36,081 nt of DNA, taken from the NCBI GenBank assembly GCA_023411035.1, contig JAEYPE010000149.1, positions 1 through 36,081 on the forward strand, given 5' to 3'. This document shows positions 1 through 7,684 of the stretch, piece after piece. The translations under genes and the position numbers were made by a program. The notes under the pieces are model-generated. The model was not told where the DNA came from. It worked only from the letters and a program-made list of their open reading frames with translations, and ran no database searches. This DNA is from Pseudomonadota bacterium (GTDB lineage Bacteria > Pseudomonadota > Alphaproteobacteria > Azospirillales > Azospirillaceae). Every line of letters begins with the position of its first letter. Position 1 is the stretch's first letter.

Positions 1-2
1 GT

Positions 3-296
3 TCGCCCCGCCTGATGGAAGCCTCGCTGAAGGGCCACGCCGTCGCCGTTCCGGGCCGCAAGCCGCAGGTGCTGAACGCTTCCCTCAACCTCTCCGGCAA
101 GAACGCCACCGCCCGCATGGCCGAGCCGATGGTGGCCGCCGTGCTGCCGTCCCGCAAGCCGACCGTGCCGGCCTCGCAGAAGGGTGCTGAGATCGGCGTT
201 GCGGTGGTGGCCGCCACGGACGGCCTCCGCGTGGTCCTGCCGTCCCGCAAGCCCGGCTTCGCCGACAGCGCCGTCGCCGAGCTGACGACGCGCTGA
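3..296 (+). CDS. C-terminal part of an unknown RKP-repeat protein (truncated by window edge)
   Basis: The reading frame is open from the first base to a TGA at 294-296. The first ATG (position 15) has no ribosome binding site in front of it, so this is more likely the tail of a longer gene entering from the left than a complete 93-residue protein. The visible sequence is rich in Ala, Val and Lys and contains a recurring short motif of the form (V/L)P(G/S)RKP three times, spaced about 30 residues apart, with no transmembrane segment. I do not recognise the family. Such evenly spaced basic Pro motifs could be a low-complexity tail of an envelope enzyme, but this is a guess. It converges with ubiA, with only 37 bases between the two stop codons. 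Confidence 0.5.
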   Translation, partial: SPRLMEASLKGHAVAVPGRKPQVLNASLNLSGKNATARMAEPMVAAVLPSRKPTVPASQKGAEIGVAVVAATDGLRVVLPSRKPGFADSAVAELTTR

Positions 297-333
297 GCTG
301 AGCCTCTTACTCGTCGTCCGAAAGCCTCCCCGC

Positions 334-1260
334 CTAAATCTTCCCGGCCAGGAAGGCCGCCAGAACCAGCCAGCCGAACCAGCGGTTCGAGCGGAACTTG
401 TTCAGGCAATCCGTCTGATCGTCCGGGTTCCAGGTCGCCACCTGCCAGGACAGGTGCAGCGCGGCCAGCGTCAGCAGCGGCAGGAACAGCCCGCCCAGCC
501 CGGCCAGACGCCCGGCGATGCCGATCCCCACGAAGGTCAGCGTGTAGAAGCCGTAGATCCAGATCTTGCTCTGGTCGCCCAGGCGCAGGGCGGTGGACTT
601 CACGCCGATCCGCGCGTCGTCCTCCTTGTCCTGGTGGGCGTAGATGGTGTCGTAGCCCAGCGTCCAGACGATCCCCGCGGCGTAGAGCGCCAGCGCCGGC
701 CAGTCCAGATCGCCGCGCACCGCCGTCCAGCCCATCAGGGCGCCCCAGTTGAAGGTCAGCCCGAGGAAGGCCTGCGGCCACCATGTGATGCGCTTCATCA
801 GGGGATAGGTGAAGACCAGCACCAGCGACAGCACGCCCAGCCCGATGGTGGGCAGGTTGAACTGCACCAGCACCGCCAGCCCGATCAGAAGCTGGAAGAC
901 GAGGAAGGCCAGCGCCTGTTTCACCGACACCTGCCCGGAGGGGATCGGGCGCGCCCGCGTACGCTCCACCATCGCGTCGAAGTCGCGGTCCAGGATGTCG
1001 TTCACCGTGCAGCCGGCCCCGCGCATCACCACGGCACCGATCCCGAACAGCGTCATCAGCCACAGATCGGGCACCGGCCCCGAACCGGCCAGCGCAATGG
1101 CCCACCAGCCGGGGAACAGCAGCAGCCATGTGCCGATGGGCCGGTCCAGCCGCGCCAGCCGCAGATAGGGGCGGACCGCCGCCGGGGCGAAGCGGTCGAT
1201 CCAATCGCCGCGCCGGATGTCGGTGAAGTCTCCGGGGGCGGGGGAAGCGGGGCGGGTCAT
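334..1260 (-). CDS. ubiA: 4-hydroxybenzoate polyprenyltransferase UbiA
   Basis: Integral membrane prenyltransferase that attaches the polyprenyl tail to 4-hydroxybenzoate in ubiquinone synthesis. The 308-residue product has the two aspartate-rich motifs of the family: NDILDRDFD at about residues 86-94 and DTIYAHQDKEDD at about 201-212, which bind Mg-diphosphate. Hydrophobic segments cover most of the remainder, as expected for the roughly eight-helix UbiA fold. The frame is open a further 32 codons upstream, but that extension crosses the probable rsmE promoter; the ATG at 1260 (MTRPASP...) gives the normal family length. The gene is divergent from rsmE with about 110 bases between the starts. 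Family assignment is secure; the exact substrate follows from family and length. Confidence 0.93.
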   Translation of the reverse strand: MTRPASPAPGDFTDIRRGDWIDRFAPAAVRPYLRLARLDRPIGTWLLLFPGWWAIALAGSGPVPDLWLMTLFGIGAVVMRGAGCTVNDILDRDFDAMVERTRARPIPSGQVSVKQALAFLVFQLLIGLAVLVQFNLPTIGLGVLSLVLVFTYPLMKRITWWPQAFLGLTFNWGALMGWTAVRGDLDWPALALYAAGIVWTLGYDTIYAHQDKEDDARIGVKSTALRLGDQSKIWIYGFYTLTFVGIGIAGRLAGLGGLFLPLLTLAALHLSWQVATWNPDDQTDCLNKFRSNRWFGWLVLAAFLAGKI

Positions 1261-1337
1261 GGCAGGCTCGGGTTTGGAAAAGGCCGCGGGCAAGGTAACG
1301 GCGGGGGTGGACCATCGCAAGGCCGGGCCGTTCTCGC

Positions 1338-1343
1338 TATAGT
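1338..1343 (+). promoter_or_regulatory. Possible -10 box for rsmE
   Basis: TATAGT lies 28 bases before the rsmE ATG, in the ubiA-rsmE divergent spacer. I see no good -35 match 16-18 bases upstream, so this rests on the -10 alone. Confidence 0.3.
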
Positions 1344-1371
1344 CGCCGCCGCACACCGGAGACCTTGCGCC

Positions 1372-2166
1372 ATGTCAGACCAACCGAAGACCCGCCTTTA
1401 TGTGGACAGCCCCCTGAGCGAGGGGCAGGCGGTGGGACTCGACCACGAACGGGCGCATTTCCTGCGCCATGTGCTGCGGCTCGACAAGGGCGACGCGGTG
1501 GCGGTCTTCAACGGGCGGGACGGCGAATGGCTGGCCGCCATCGACGGGTTCGGCAAGGGCTGGTGCTCCCTCACCGTGACGGTGCGGCGGCGTCCCCAAG
1601 CGGACGGGCCGGACCTGTGGCTGCTGTTCGCACCGATCAAGCGCGGGCGCATCGACTTCGTGGCGGAAAAGGCCAGCGAGATGGGCGTGTCGCGCCTGTG
1701 GCCGGTCTTCACCCGCCGCACCGACCCCAACCGCGTCAACACCGACCGCCTGCGCGCCAACGCCATCGAGGCCGCCGAGCAGTCGGAGCGGCTGACCGTG
1801 CCAGAGATGGCCGACCCGCTGCCGCTGGACAAGGCGCTGGCCGGCTGGCCGGTGGAACGTACGCTGTACCTGTGCGCCGAGGCCGGGAACGTACGCCCCA
1901 TCGCGGAGGCCGTCCGCGGCCGTCCGCGTGGCCCCGCCGCCTTCCTGATCGGGCCGGAAGGCGGCTTTGCGCAGTCGGAACTTGACGAAATTTGTAAACT
2001 ACCCTTTGTTGTTCCCGTCGGTCTGGGGCCCCGCATTCTCCGGGCCGACACGGCGGTGGTCGCGGCGCTCGCCTGCTGGCAGGCCCTTTCGGGGGACTGG
2101 ACGGCGGACGGCGGCGACACCCGACCGCCCTTCCGCGCGCCGGCCGACCCCACCGTCGGGGAGTAA
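1372..2166 (+). CDS. rsmE: 16S rRNA m3U1498 methyltransferase RsmE
   Basis: SAM-dependent SPOUT-class methyltransferase that modifies U1498 of 16S rRNA in the 30S subunit. The 264-residue product shows the C-terminal knot motifs of RsmE: IGPEGGF (about residues 193-199) and LGPRILRADTA (about 217-227), plus an N-terminal PUA-like part with HFLRHVLRL near residue 29. Family members usually have ETA in the second motif; here it is DTA. The frame runs open far upstream, antisense to ubiA, but ATG 1372 has a GGAG at 1358-1361 and gives the normal length. It ends about 80 bases before gshA and may be cotranscribed with it. Confidence 0.93.
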   Translation: MSDQPKTRLYVDSPLSEGQAVGLDHERAHFLRHVLRLDKGDAVAVFNGRDGEWLAAIDGFGKGWCSLTVTVRRRPQADGPDLWLLFAPIKRGRIDFVAEKASEMGVSRLWPVFTRRTDPNRVNTDRLRANAIEAAEQSERLTVPEMADPLPLDKALAGWPVERTLYLCAEAGNVRPIAEAVRGRPRGPAAFLIGPEGGFAQSELDEICKLPFVVPVGLGPRILRADTAVVAALACWQALSGDWTADGGDTRPPFRAPADPTVGE

Positions 2167-2244
2167 GGGCCGATCGACGCGCCGTTGTTCCAGGCGGGCC
2201 GTTCGACATTTTGGTCAGTAGACTTTTTGAAAGCGGGAGCTTCC

Positions 2245-3609
2245 ATGTCCGCACCTCCGAAGACGCGTGGCGAACCGATCACCGACCGCCGCCAACTGGT
2301 TGCCTATCTGGAATCCGGCTGCAAACCGGCGGACCAGTGGCGCATCGGGACCGAGCACGAGAAATTCGCCTACCGCGTCTCCGACCATCGCCCGCTGCCC
2401 TACGAGGGGCCGGACGGCATCGGCGAACTGCTGACCCGCCTTCAGCGCTTCGGCTGGGACCCGGTGGAAGAGAACGGCAACATCATCGCCCTGACCCAGG
2501 GCATGGCGAACATCACGCTGGAGCCGGGCGGGCAGGTGGAACTGTCCGGCGCCCCGCTGGAGAACCTCCATCAGACCTGCGCCGAGGTGCACAGCCATCT
2601 GCGTCAGGTGAAGGAGGTCGGGGCGGAGCTGGGCATCGCCATGATGGGCCTCGGCTTCCAGCCGAAATGGCGGCGCGACGAGATCCCCTGGATGCCCAAG
2701 GGCCGCTATAAGATCATGGGCGACTACATGCCCAAGCGCGGCAATCTGGGCGTGGACATGATGACGCGCACCTGCACCGTGCAGGTGAACCTGGATTTCG
2801 CGTCGGAAGCCGACATGGTGAAGAAGTTCCGGGTCAGCCTGGCGCTTCAGCCCGTCGCCACGGCCCTGTTCGCCAATTCGCCCTTCACGGAGGGCAAGCC
2901 GAACGGCTTCCAGAGCTTCCGCAGCCACATCTGGACCGACACCGACCCCGACCGCACCGGCGATCTGCCCTTCGTGTTCGAGGACGGCTTCGGGTTCGAG
3001 CGGTATGTGGATTACCTGCTCGACGTGCCGATGTACTTCGTCTACCGCGACGGCACCTACATCGACGCCTCCGGCCAGTCCTTCCGGGATTTCATGGAGG
3101 GGTGCCTGCCGGCCCTGCCGGGCGAGGTCCCTCTGATCACCGACTGGGCCGACCATATGACCACCTCCTTCCCCGAGGTGCGTCTGAAGAAGTATCTGGA
3201 GATGCGCGGCGCCGACGGCGGCCCCTGGCGCCGCCTGTGCGCCCTGCCGGCCCTGTGGGTCGGGCTGCTCTACGACGGGCAGGCGCTGGACGCCGCCTGG
3301 GACCTCGTGAAGGACTGGACGACGGAGGAGCGCGCCCATCTGCGCGCCGAGGTGCCGCGCCACGCCCTGCGCACCTCCTTCCGCGGGCGCACGGTGCGGG
3401 AGGTCGCGCTGGAGGTGCTGGAGATCGCCCGCGGCGGTCTGGCCCGCCGTGCCCGCAACGACAACTGGGGCGACGACGAGGCGCATTTCCTGAACACGCT
3501 TCTGAACATCGCCGAGTCCGGCCAGACCCCCGCCGACGAGCTTCTGGAGAAGTTCAACGGGCCTTGGGGCGGCAGCGTGGACCCGGTGTTCAAAGAGTAC
3601 GCGTACTGA
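2245..3609 (+). CDS. gshA: Glutamate-cysteine ligase (plant/alphaproteobacterial type)
   Basis: Catalyses the ATP-dependent joining of L-glutamate and L-cysteine, the first step of glutathione synthesis, in the cytoplasm. The 454-residue product belongs to the GCS2 family as found in plants and alphaproteobacteria. Visible family features are the N-terminal IGTEHEKFAYR (the acidic active-site motif), ALTQGMANITLEPGGQVELSG at about residues 90-110, MPKGRYKIM and the TCTVQVNLDF strand. ATG 2245 is preceded by GGGAG at 2235-2239; a further upstream ATG at 2185 would add 20 residues without a family counterpart. A strong terminator follows directly. The degenerate gamma-glutamyltranspeptidase-like gene (4856-6256), a possible glutathione-related partner, lies one gene away on the other strand. 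Confidence 0.95.
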   Translation: MSAPPKTRGEPITDRRQLVAYLESGCKPADQWRIGTEHEKFAYRVSDHRPLPYEGPDGIGELLTRLQRFGWDPVEENGNIIALTQGMANITLEPGGQVELSGAPLENLHQTCAEVHSHLRQVKEVGAELGIAMMGLGFQPKWRRDEIPWMPKGRYKIMGDYMPKRGNLGVDMMTRTCTVQVNLDFASEADMVKKFRVSLALQPVATALFANSPFTEGKPNGFQSFRSHIWTDTDPDRTGDLPFVFEDGFGFERYVDYLLDVPMYFVYRDGTYIDASGQSFRDFMEGCLPALPGEVPLITDWADHMTTSFPEVRLKKYLEMRGADGGPWRRLCALPALWVGLLYDGQALDAAWDLVKDWTTEERAHLRAEVPRHALRTSFRGRTVREVALEVLEIARGGLARRARNDNWGDDEAHFLNTLLNIAESGQTPADELLEKFNGPWGGSVDPVFKEYAY

Positions 3610-3615
3610 GGATGT

Positions 3616-3655
3616 AAAAAAGCCCTCTTCCGGCGGTCCCGGAAGAGGGCTTTTT
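3616..3655. terminator. Bidirectional rho-independent terminator between gshA and the aminotransferase
   Basis: A perfect 12-bp stem (GCCCTCTTCCGG at 3622-3633 with its complement at 3639-3650) has a 5-base loop, an A run on the left and a T run on the right. It therefore works for gshA on the plus strand and for the convergent aminotransferase on the minus strand. Confidence 0.93.
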
Positions 3656-3661
3656 CTTGGG

Positions 3662-3689
3662 CGCCGTTACTTCTTCGCCGTTACTTCTT
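3662..3689. repeat. 14-bp tandem duplication over an aminotransferase stop codon
   Basis: GCCGTTACTTCTTC occurs twice back to back (3662-3675 and 3676-3689). The second copy contains the last codons (Lys-Lys) and the stop of the minus-strand aminotransferase; the first copy repeats the same bases in the 3' untranslated part. Confidence 0.85.
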
Positions 3690-4835
3690 CCAGGCGATCA
3701 ACCGGCGTGCCGCTTCGGCGATGGTCGCCTCCGAGCCGGCGAAGCTGAAGCGCACGAAGCGGCGGCCGCGGGCCGGGTCGAAGTCGATGCCGGGCGTGCA
3801 GGCGATGCCCGTCTCGGCCAGGATGCGCTTGCAGAAGGCTTCGCTGTCGTCGGTCATCTCCGTCACGTCGGCGTAGATGTAGAAGGCCCCGTCCGCCGGA
3901 GCCAGCTTGTCGAACCCGGCCTTCGGCAGTTCCTCCAGCAGAAGCTTGCGGTTGCGGGCGTAGCGGGCGACATGGCCGTCCAACTCCTCCGTGCAGGCGA
4001 AGGCGGCGACCGCGGCGGCCTGCGACAGGCTGGGGGCGGAGATGAACAGGTTCTGGGCGAGGCATTCGACCGAGCGGATCAGGTCGTCCGGCACGATCAT
4101 CCAGCCGAGCCGCCAGCCGGTCATCGAAAAGTATTTGGAGAAGCTGTTCACCACCAGCGCGCTTTCGCTGACCTCGGCGGCGGTGACGGCTTCCGCCCCA
4201 TAGGTCAGGCCGTGGTAGATCTCGTCGGAAACCAGCCGCACGCCCTTGGCGTCGCACCAGTTGGCGAGCGCCGTCAGTTCCTCCCGGCTCAGCATCGTGC
4301 CGGTCGGGTTGGCCGGGCTGGCGACGATCAGGCCCTGGATGGGCTTGTCGAGCTGTTCCAGCAGTTCGATGGTCGGCTGGAAGCGGTGCTCCGGCCCGGT
4401 CGGCAGTTCCACCGGTTCCACCCCGATGGCGGTCAGGGTGTGGCGGTAGGCCGGGTAGCTGGGCGAGGCCATGGCGACCCGGTCGCCCGGATCGAAGGCC
4501 GCCAGGAAACCAAGCTGGAAGGCGCCCGAGGAACCGGTGGTGACCACCACGCGCCGCTCCGGCACCTCCACCTTGTAACGGTCGCGGTACCAGCCGGCGA
4601 TGGCCGACCGCAGCGCCGGAATGCCCAGCGCCCCGGTGTAGCCCAGCACGTCGGCGTCGAGCATGCGGTGGGCAGCCTCCAGCACGCCCTTCGGCGCGCC
4701 GGTCGAGGGCTGCCCGACCTCCATATGCAGGACCTCCAGGCCGGCGGCCTCGCGCTGGGCGGCGGCGTGCATCACTTCCATGACGAAGAAGGGCGGGATC
4801 GCGCCCCGTTTGGACACTTTGGGTGCTTTGCTCAT
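3681..4835 (-). CDS. Class I/II PLP-dependent aminotransferase
   Basis: A fold-type I aminotransferase of 384 residues, cytosolic. Visible landmarks are the N-terminal MEVGQPSTGAPKGV substrate loop, ASPANPTGT near the middle, the Schiff-base lysine in NSFSKYFSMTGWRLGW (Lys at about residue 234), and a C-terminal RFVRFSFAGS with the arginine that holds the substrate carboxylate. This is the pattern of the aspartate aminotransferase-like group (AspC/PatA-type); the amino donor cannot be told from sequence. ATG 4835 is chosen over an open 28-codon extension because it gives the usual start MSKAPKVSKRG. It lies 20 bases downstream of the GGT-like gene and is probably cotranscribed with it. Confidence 0.9.
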   Translation of the reverse strand: MSKAPKVSKRGAIPPFFVMEVMHAAAQREAAGLEVLHMEVGQPSTGAPKGVLEAAHRMLDADVLGYTGALGIPALRSAIAGWYRDRYKVEVPERRVVVTTGSSGAFQLGFLAAFDPGDRVAMASPSYPAYRHTLTAIGVEPVELPTGPEHRFQPTIELLEQLDKPIQGLIVASPANPTGTMLSREELTALANWCDAKGVRLVSDEIYHGLTYGAEAVTAAEVSESALVVNSFSKYFSMTGWRLGWMIVPDDLIRSVECLAQNLFISAPSLSQAAAVAAFACTEELDGHVARYARNRKLLLEELPKAGFDKLAPADGAFYIYADVTEMTDDSEAFCKRILAETGIACTPGIDFDPARGRRFVRFSFAGSEATIAEAARRLIAWKK

Positions 4836-4855
4836 GATTCCAGGCTTTTTGAACG

Positions 4856-6256
4856 TCAACGCTCGGTTTCGACCAGGATGCCCAGGGCGTGGGCGCGCGG
4901 GTCGGCGGCGATCTGGCATTCCTTCCAGCCGCTCTCGATCGAGGTCTGGCAGGTGACGAAGGTGGTGCGCCCCGGCCCGTTGACGGCGCGGCTCACCTGG
5001 ATGGCGGCGCCCGGCTCCCTGTCCAGGGCGGCGGGCAGGGCGGCGGTCAGCAGGGCGGCGGGACCGGCGGCGGGACCGTCGTTGCCGGCGGCGCTGCCCG
5101 CCCCGGCGAACTGGGTCCGCCCGACGATGGCGTTGGTCAGCAGGGCCGGCGCGCCGAACCCGGCCCCGTCCACCCCACGGGCGGCCAGCAGGCCGGTGCC
5201 CGGCACCATGCGGCCCGTGCCGAAGGGCGCCCCCATGGTGAAGGAGCAGGCGACCCCGTTCTCCTCATGGTCGATCACGACGAGGCCGGCGCCGGGCGTG
5301 GAGGCGCCGTTGCCCGTCGCGCCCAGCGCCTGGGCCACGCGCGCCGCGCGCTGGTCGGACGGCAGGTCGGCGGCGGCGGTCCAGGCGGCGGTCAGGGCGG
5401 CGCCGTTGCCGGTTTCCGGAAGCTGGGCGAAATGCATCGACACGATGCCCAGCGGAATGGCGGCGGTGCCGGTCCAGCGCGGCTGGAAACCGCGGACGGC
5501 GGCGGGGTCGATGACGGCGGCCTGCGCCACCGCGCCGCCCAGCGGCCCGCCGTACATGGCGGCGATGCCGCTGCGGCGCACCTGCGACAGGGTGACGGCG
5601 AGATCCGGCTGGCTCAGCGGCGCGCCCTCGGCCAGCGGCGTGCCGGCAGGCAGGAAGACGCGGCTCGCCTCCGCGTCGGCGGACAGGCGGGCACCGGACT
5701 CGGCGATATCCCGTGCCAGCGCCCGGCTGACCGGGGTGGAGCGGGCGAGCTGCTCCGCCGGGACCACGGCCTGTTCCCAGCGCATCGCGCCCATGGCGGC
5801 ATGGAGCGCGTAGACGCCTCGCAGGAAGCCGGGCAGGGCGGCGCCGCCAGCGTTGGCAGGCCGGGGCAGGAAGTCCAGCGTGCGGGTTTCCTTCTTCGCC
5901 GCGTCGAACACCACGCAGACGCCGCCGCCGGTCAGCCCGACGCGGGAGGGCAGGGTAACGGTCATCGCCATCGCCATGGCCGCGGCGGCGTCGCCCGCCT
6001 TTCCGCCCTGGGCGATGATGTCGCGCCCGATCTCCGCCGCGCGCGGCTCGTCCGCCGCGACATAGCTCTGGGCGGGGGCGCCCGTCCGGTATTTCGTGTT
6101 GACGCAGCCGCCGACGAGCGACGCCGCTATGGCAATCGCGCCCAACCCTCGCCAGATTCGGCGGGTGGAATGGGACGTCCGGACCGTCTGTCCGGTGGGG
6201 CCCCGGTGTGCGGAGGAAGAAACGGTGCGCAAGCCCAGCAGGCTGGTTTCGGTCAT
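4856..6256 (-). CDS. Degenerate gamma-glutamyltranspeptidase-like lipoprotein
   Basis: The 466-residue product resembles the gamma-glutamyltransferase (Ntn-hydrolase) family: GGKAGDAAAAMAMAMTVTLP and GLTGGGVCVVFD near the start, and ENGVACSFTMGAPFGTGRMVPGTGLLAAR in the small-subunit region. An N-terminal signal ends in a lipobox (LVGGC), so the mature protein is probably a lipoprotein in the envelope. It is shorter than typical GGT (around 560-590 residues). The usual TTHxSVVD motif, whose first Thr is the self-cleaving nucleophile, reads STPGAGLVVID here: the aligned position is Gly 322 and the nearest Thr is residue 320. Autoprocessing and transpeptidase activity are therefore doubtful. The start is ATG 6256 (or 6262), because no downstream start keeps a charged signal peptide; it overlaps the divergent M48 gene by about 32 bases. 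Confidence 0.75.
   Translation of the reverse strand: MTETSLLGLRTVSSSAHRGPTGQTVRTSHSTRRIWRGLGAIAIAASLVGGCVNTKYRTGAPAQSYVAADEPRAAEIGRDIIAQGGKAGDAAAAMAMAMTVTLPSRVGLTGGGVCVVFDAAKKETRTLDFLPRPANAGGAALPGFLRGVYALHAAMGAMRWEQAVVPAEQLARSTPVSRALARDIAESGARLSADAEASRVFLPAGTPLAEGAPLSQPDLAVTLSQVRRSGIAAMYGGPLGGAVAQAAVIDPAAVRGFQPRWTGTAAIPLGIVSMHFAQLPETGNGAALTAAWTAAADLPSDQRAARVAQALGATGNGASTPGAGLVVIDHEENGVACSFTMGAPFGTGRMVPGTGLLAARGVDGAGFGAPALLTNAIVGRTQFAGAGSAAGNDGPAAGPAALLTAALPAALDREPGAAIQVSRAVNGPGRTTFVTCQTSIESGWKECQIAADPRAHALGILVETER
6212..6220 (+). promoter_or_regulatory. Ribosome binding site that fixes a GTG start
   Basis: GGAGGAAGA ends four bases before GTG 6225. It is the only strong Shine-Dalgarno sequence near the M48 start and decides for GTG 6225, which gives a proper signal peptide (VRKPSRLVSVIAMVAVMVL). 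Confidence 0.8.
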
Positions 6257-7577
6257 CGCCATGGTTGCCGTGATGGTTCTGTCGTGGTCGCCGCCCGCGG
6301 GCGCGCAACGGCGCCAGGAAATACAGTTCCTGAGCGACGCCGAGACGGAACATATCATCCGCGACATGGCGCGGCCAATCTTCCAGGCTGCCGGGATCGA
6401 CCCGGACGCGGTGAACATCGTCCTGGTCAACGACAACACCATGAACGCCTTCGTGGCGGGCGGGCAGAACATCTTCCTGCACACCGGCCTTCTGCTGGGG
6501 CTGGAGGACGCCGGCCAGTTGATCGGCGTGATCGCCCACGAGACGGGCCACATCGCGGGCGGCCATCTGGTCCGCGGGTCGGAGGCGATGGAGAACGCCT
6601 TCCTGTCCTCGCTGATCGGCATGGGCATCGGCATCGTCGGGGGCATCGCCGCGGGCAACGCCGGTGCCGGTGCCGCGGGCGTCATGCTGGGCCAGCATCT
6701 GGCGGAGCGGAACTTCCTCTCCTTCTCGCGCAGCCAGGAATCCTCCGCCGATCAGGCGGGCCTGTCCTACATGGAGCAATCCGGCATCTCCGCGGAGGGG
6801 CTGGTCACCTTCCTGCAGAAGCTGGGGGTTTCCGACGATCCGCTGCTGGTGGACCGCGACGCCGGATACCGCCGCACCCACCCGCTGACGCGCGAGCGCA
6901 TCGAGACGGTGCGCAACTTCGTGGAGCATTCGCGTGCCGGTAAACGCCCGGTGCCGACGCAATGGAACGAGGAGTTCCGCCGCATCCAGGCCAAGCTCTA
7001 CGCCTATCTGGACCCCAACGGGGCGCTGCGCCGCTACCGGGCGGACGATCCGTCCTTCGTGGCGCGCTATGGCCGGGCCTACGCCTATTTCCGGCGCGGG
7101 GAGGTCCGGCAGGCCCTGCCGCTGGTGGACGGGCTGATCGCGCAGGAGCCGAAGAACGCCTTCCTTTATGAGATGAAAGGCGACCTGATGCTTCAGAACG
7201 GGCGGGCGGTGGACGCCGCGGCGCCCTACCGCAAGGCGATCGAGCTGGAGCCGGACGCTGGCAGCATCCGCGTGTCGCTGGCGCATTCCCTGATGGAGCA
7301 GAACGACAAGCGGCTGGCCGACGAGGCGCTGCGGAACCTTCAGGTGGCGTCCAAGACGCAGGCGCAATCCGCCTTCCTGTGGCGGCTGATGGCCCAGGCC
7401 TGGAACATGAAGGGCAACGCCGGCATGGTCGCCTACGCCACCGCGGAGGAAGCCTTCGCCCGCGGCGACAAGCCGATGGCCCGTTTCCAGGCCGAACGGG
7501 CGGAGAAGCTGCTGCCGGCCGGCTCCCCCGGCTGGCTGCGCGCCCAGGACATCCGCGGGCAGGCGGGCGGCCAATGA
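6225..7577 (+). CDS. Periplasmic M48 metalloprotease with TPR repeats (BepA/YfgC-like)
   Basis: A zinc endopeptidase of 450 residues, exported by an N-terminal signal peptide (cleavage probably after PPAGA, about residue 27). The HEXXH motif is HETGH at residues 105-109 and the third ligand lies in ESSAD (Glu about 172). The C-terminal half (from about residue 270) contains tetratricopeptide-like helices, including EPKNAFLYEMKGDLMLQNGR. This is the layout of BepA, which checks assembly of outer-membrane proteins such as LptD and degrades stalled forms. The start is GTG with a strong ribosome binding site. A DsbA-like gene 107 bases downstream fits a shared role in envelope protein folding. 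Its 5' end overlaps the divergent GGT-like gene. Confidence 0.88.
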   Translation: MRKPSRLVSVIAMVAVMVLSWSPPAGAQRRQEIQFLSDAETEHIIRDMARPIFQAAGIDPDAVNIVLVNDNTMNAFVAGGQNIFLHTGLLLGLEDAGQLIGVIAHETGHIAGGHLVRGSEAMENAFLSSLIGMGIGIVGGIAAGNAGAGAAGVMLGQHLAERNFLSFSRSQESSADQAGLSYMEQSGISAEGLVTFLQKLGVSDDPLLVDRDAGYRRTHPLTRERIETVRNFVEHSRAGKRPVPTQWNEEFRRIQAKLYAYLDPNGALRRYRADDPSFVARYGRAYAYFRRGEVRQALPLVDGLIAQEPKNAFLYEMKGDLMLQNGRAVDAAAPYRKAIELEPDAGSIRVSLAHSLMEQNDKRLADEALRNLQVASKTQAQSAFLWRLMAQAWNMKGNAGMVAYATAEEAFARGDKPMARFQAERAEKLLPAGSPGWLRAQDIRGQAGGQ

Positions 7578-7684
7578 CCGTTCTCCGTTCCCGTGGCGCA
7601 CAGCCGTCTTGCCTAACCCCGCCGTACCGGTCCACAGTATTGCCCCGATTCGCGCCGGCCCGGCCTCACACGAGAGAGTTCGAC

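Noticed and set aside
3657..5813. A very long plus-strand open frame opposite the aminotransferase and GGT-like genes
   Set aside because: It is antisense to two recognisable genes, has low-complexity Arg/Gly/Ala composition and no family motif; GC-rich codon bias produces such frames.
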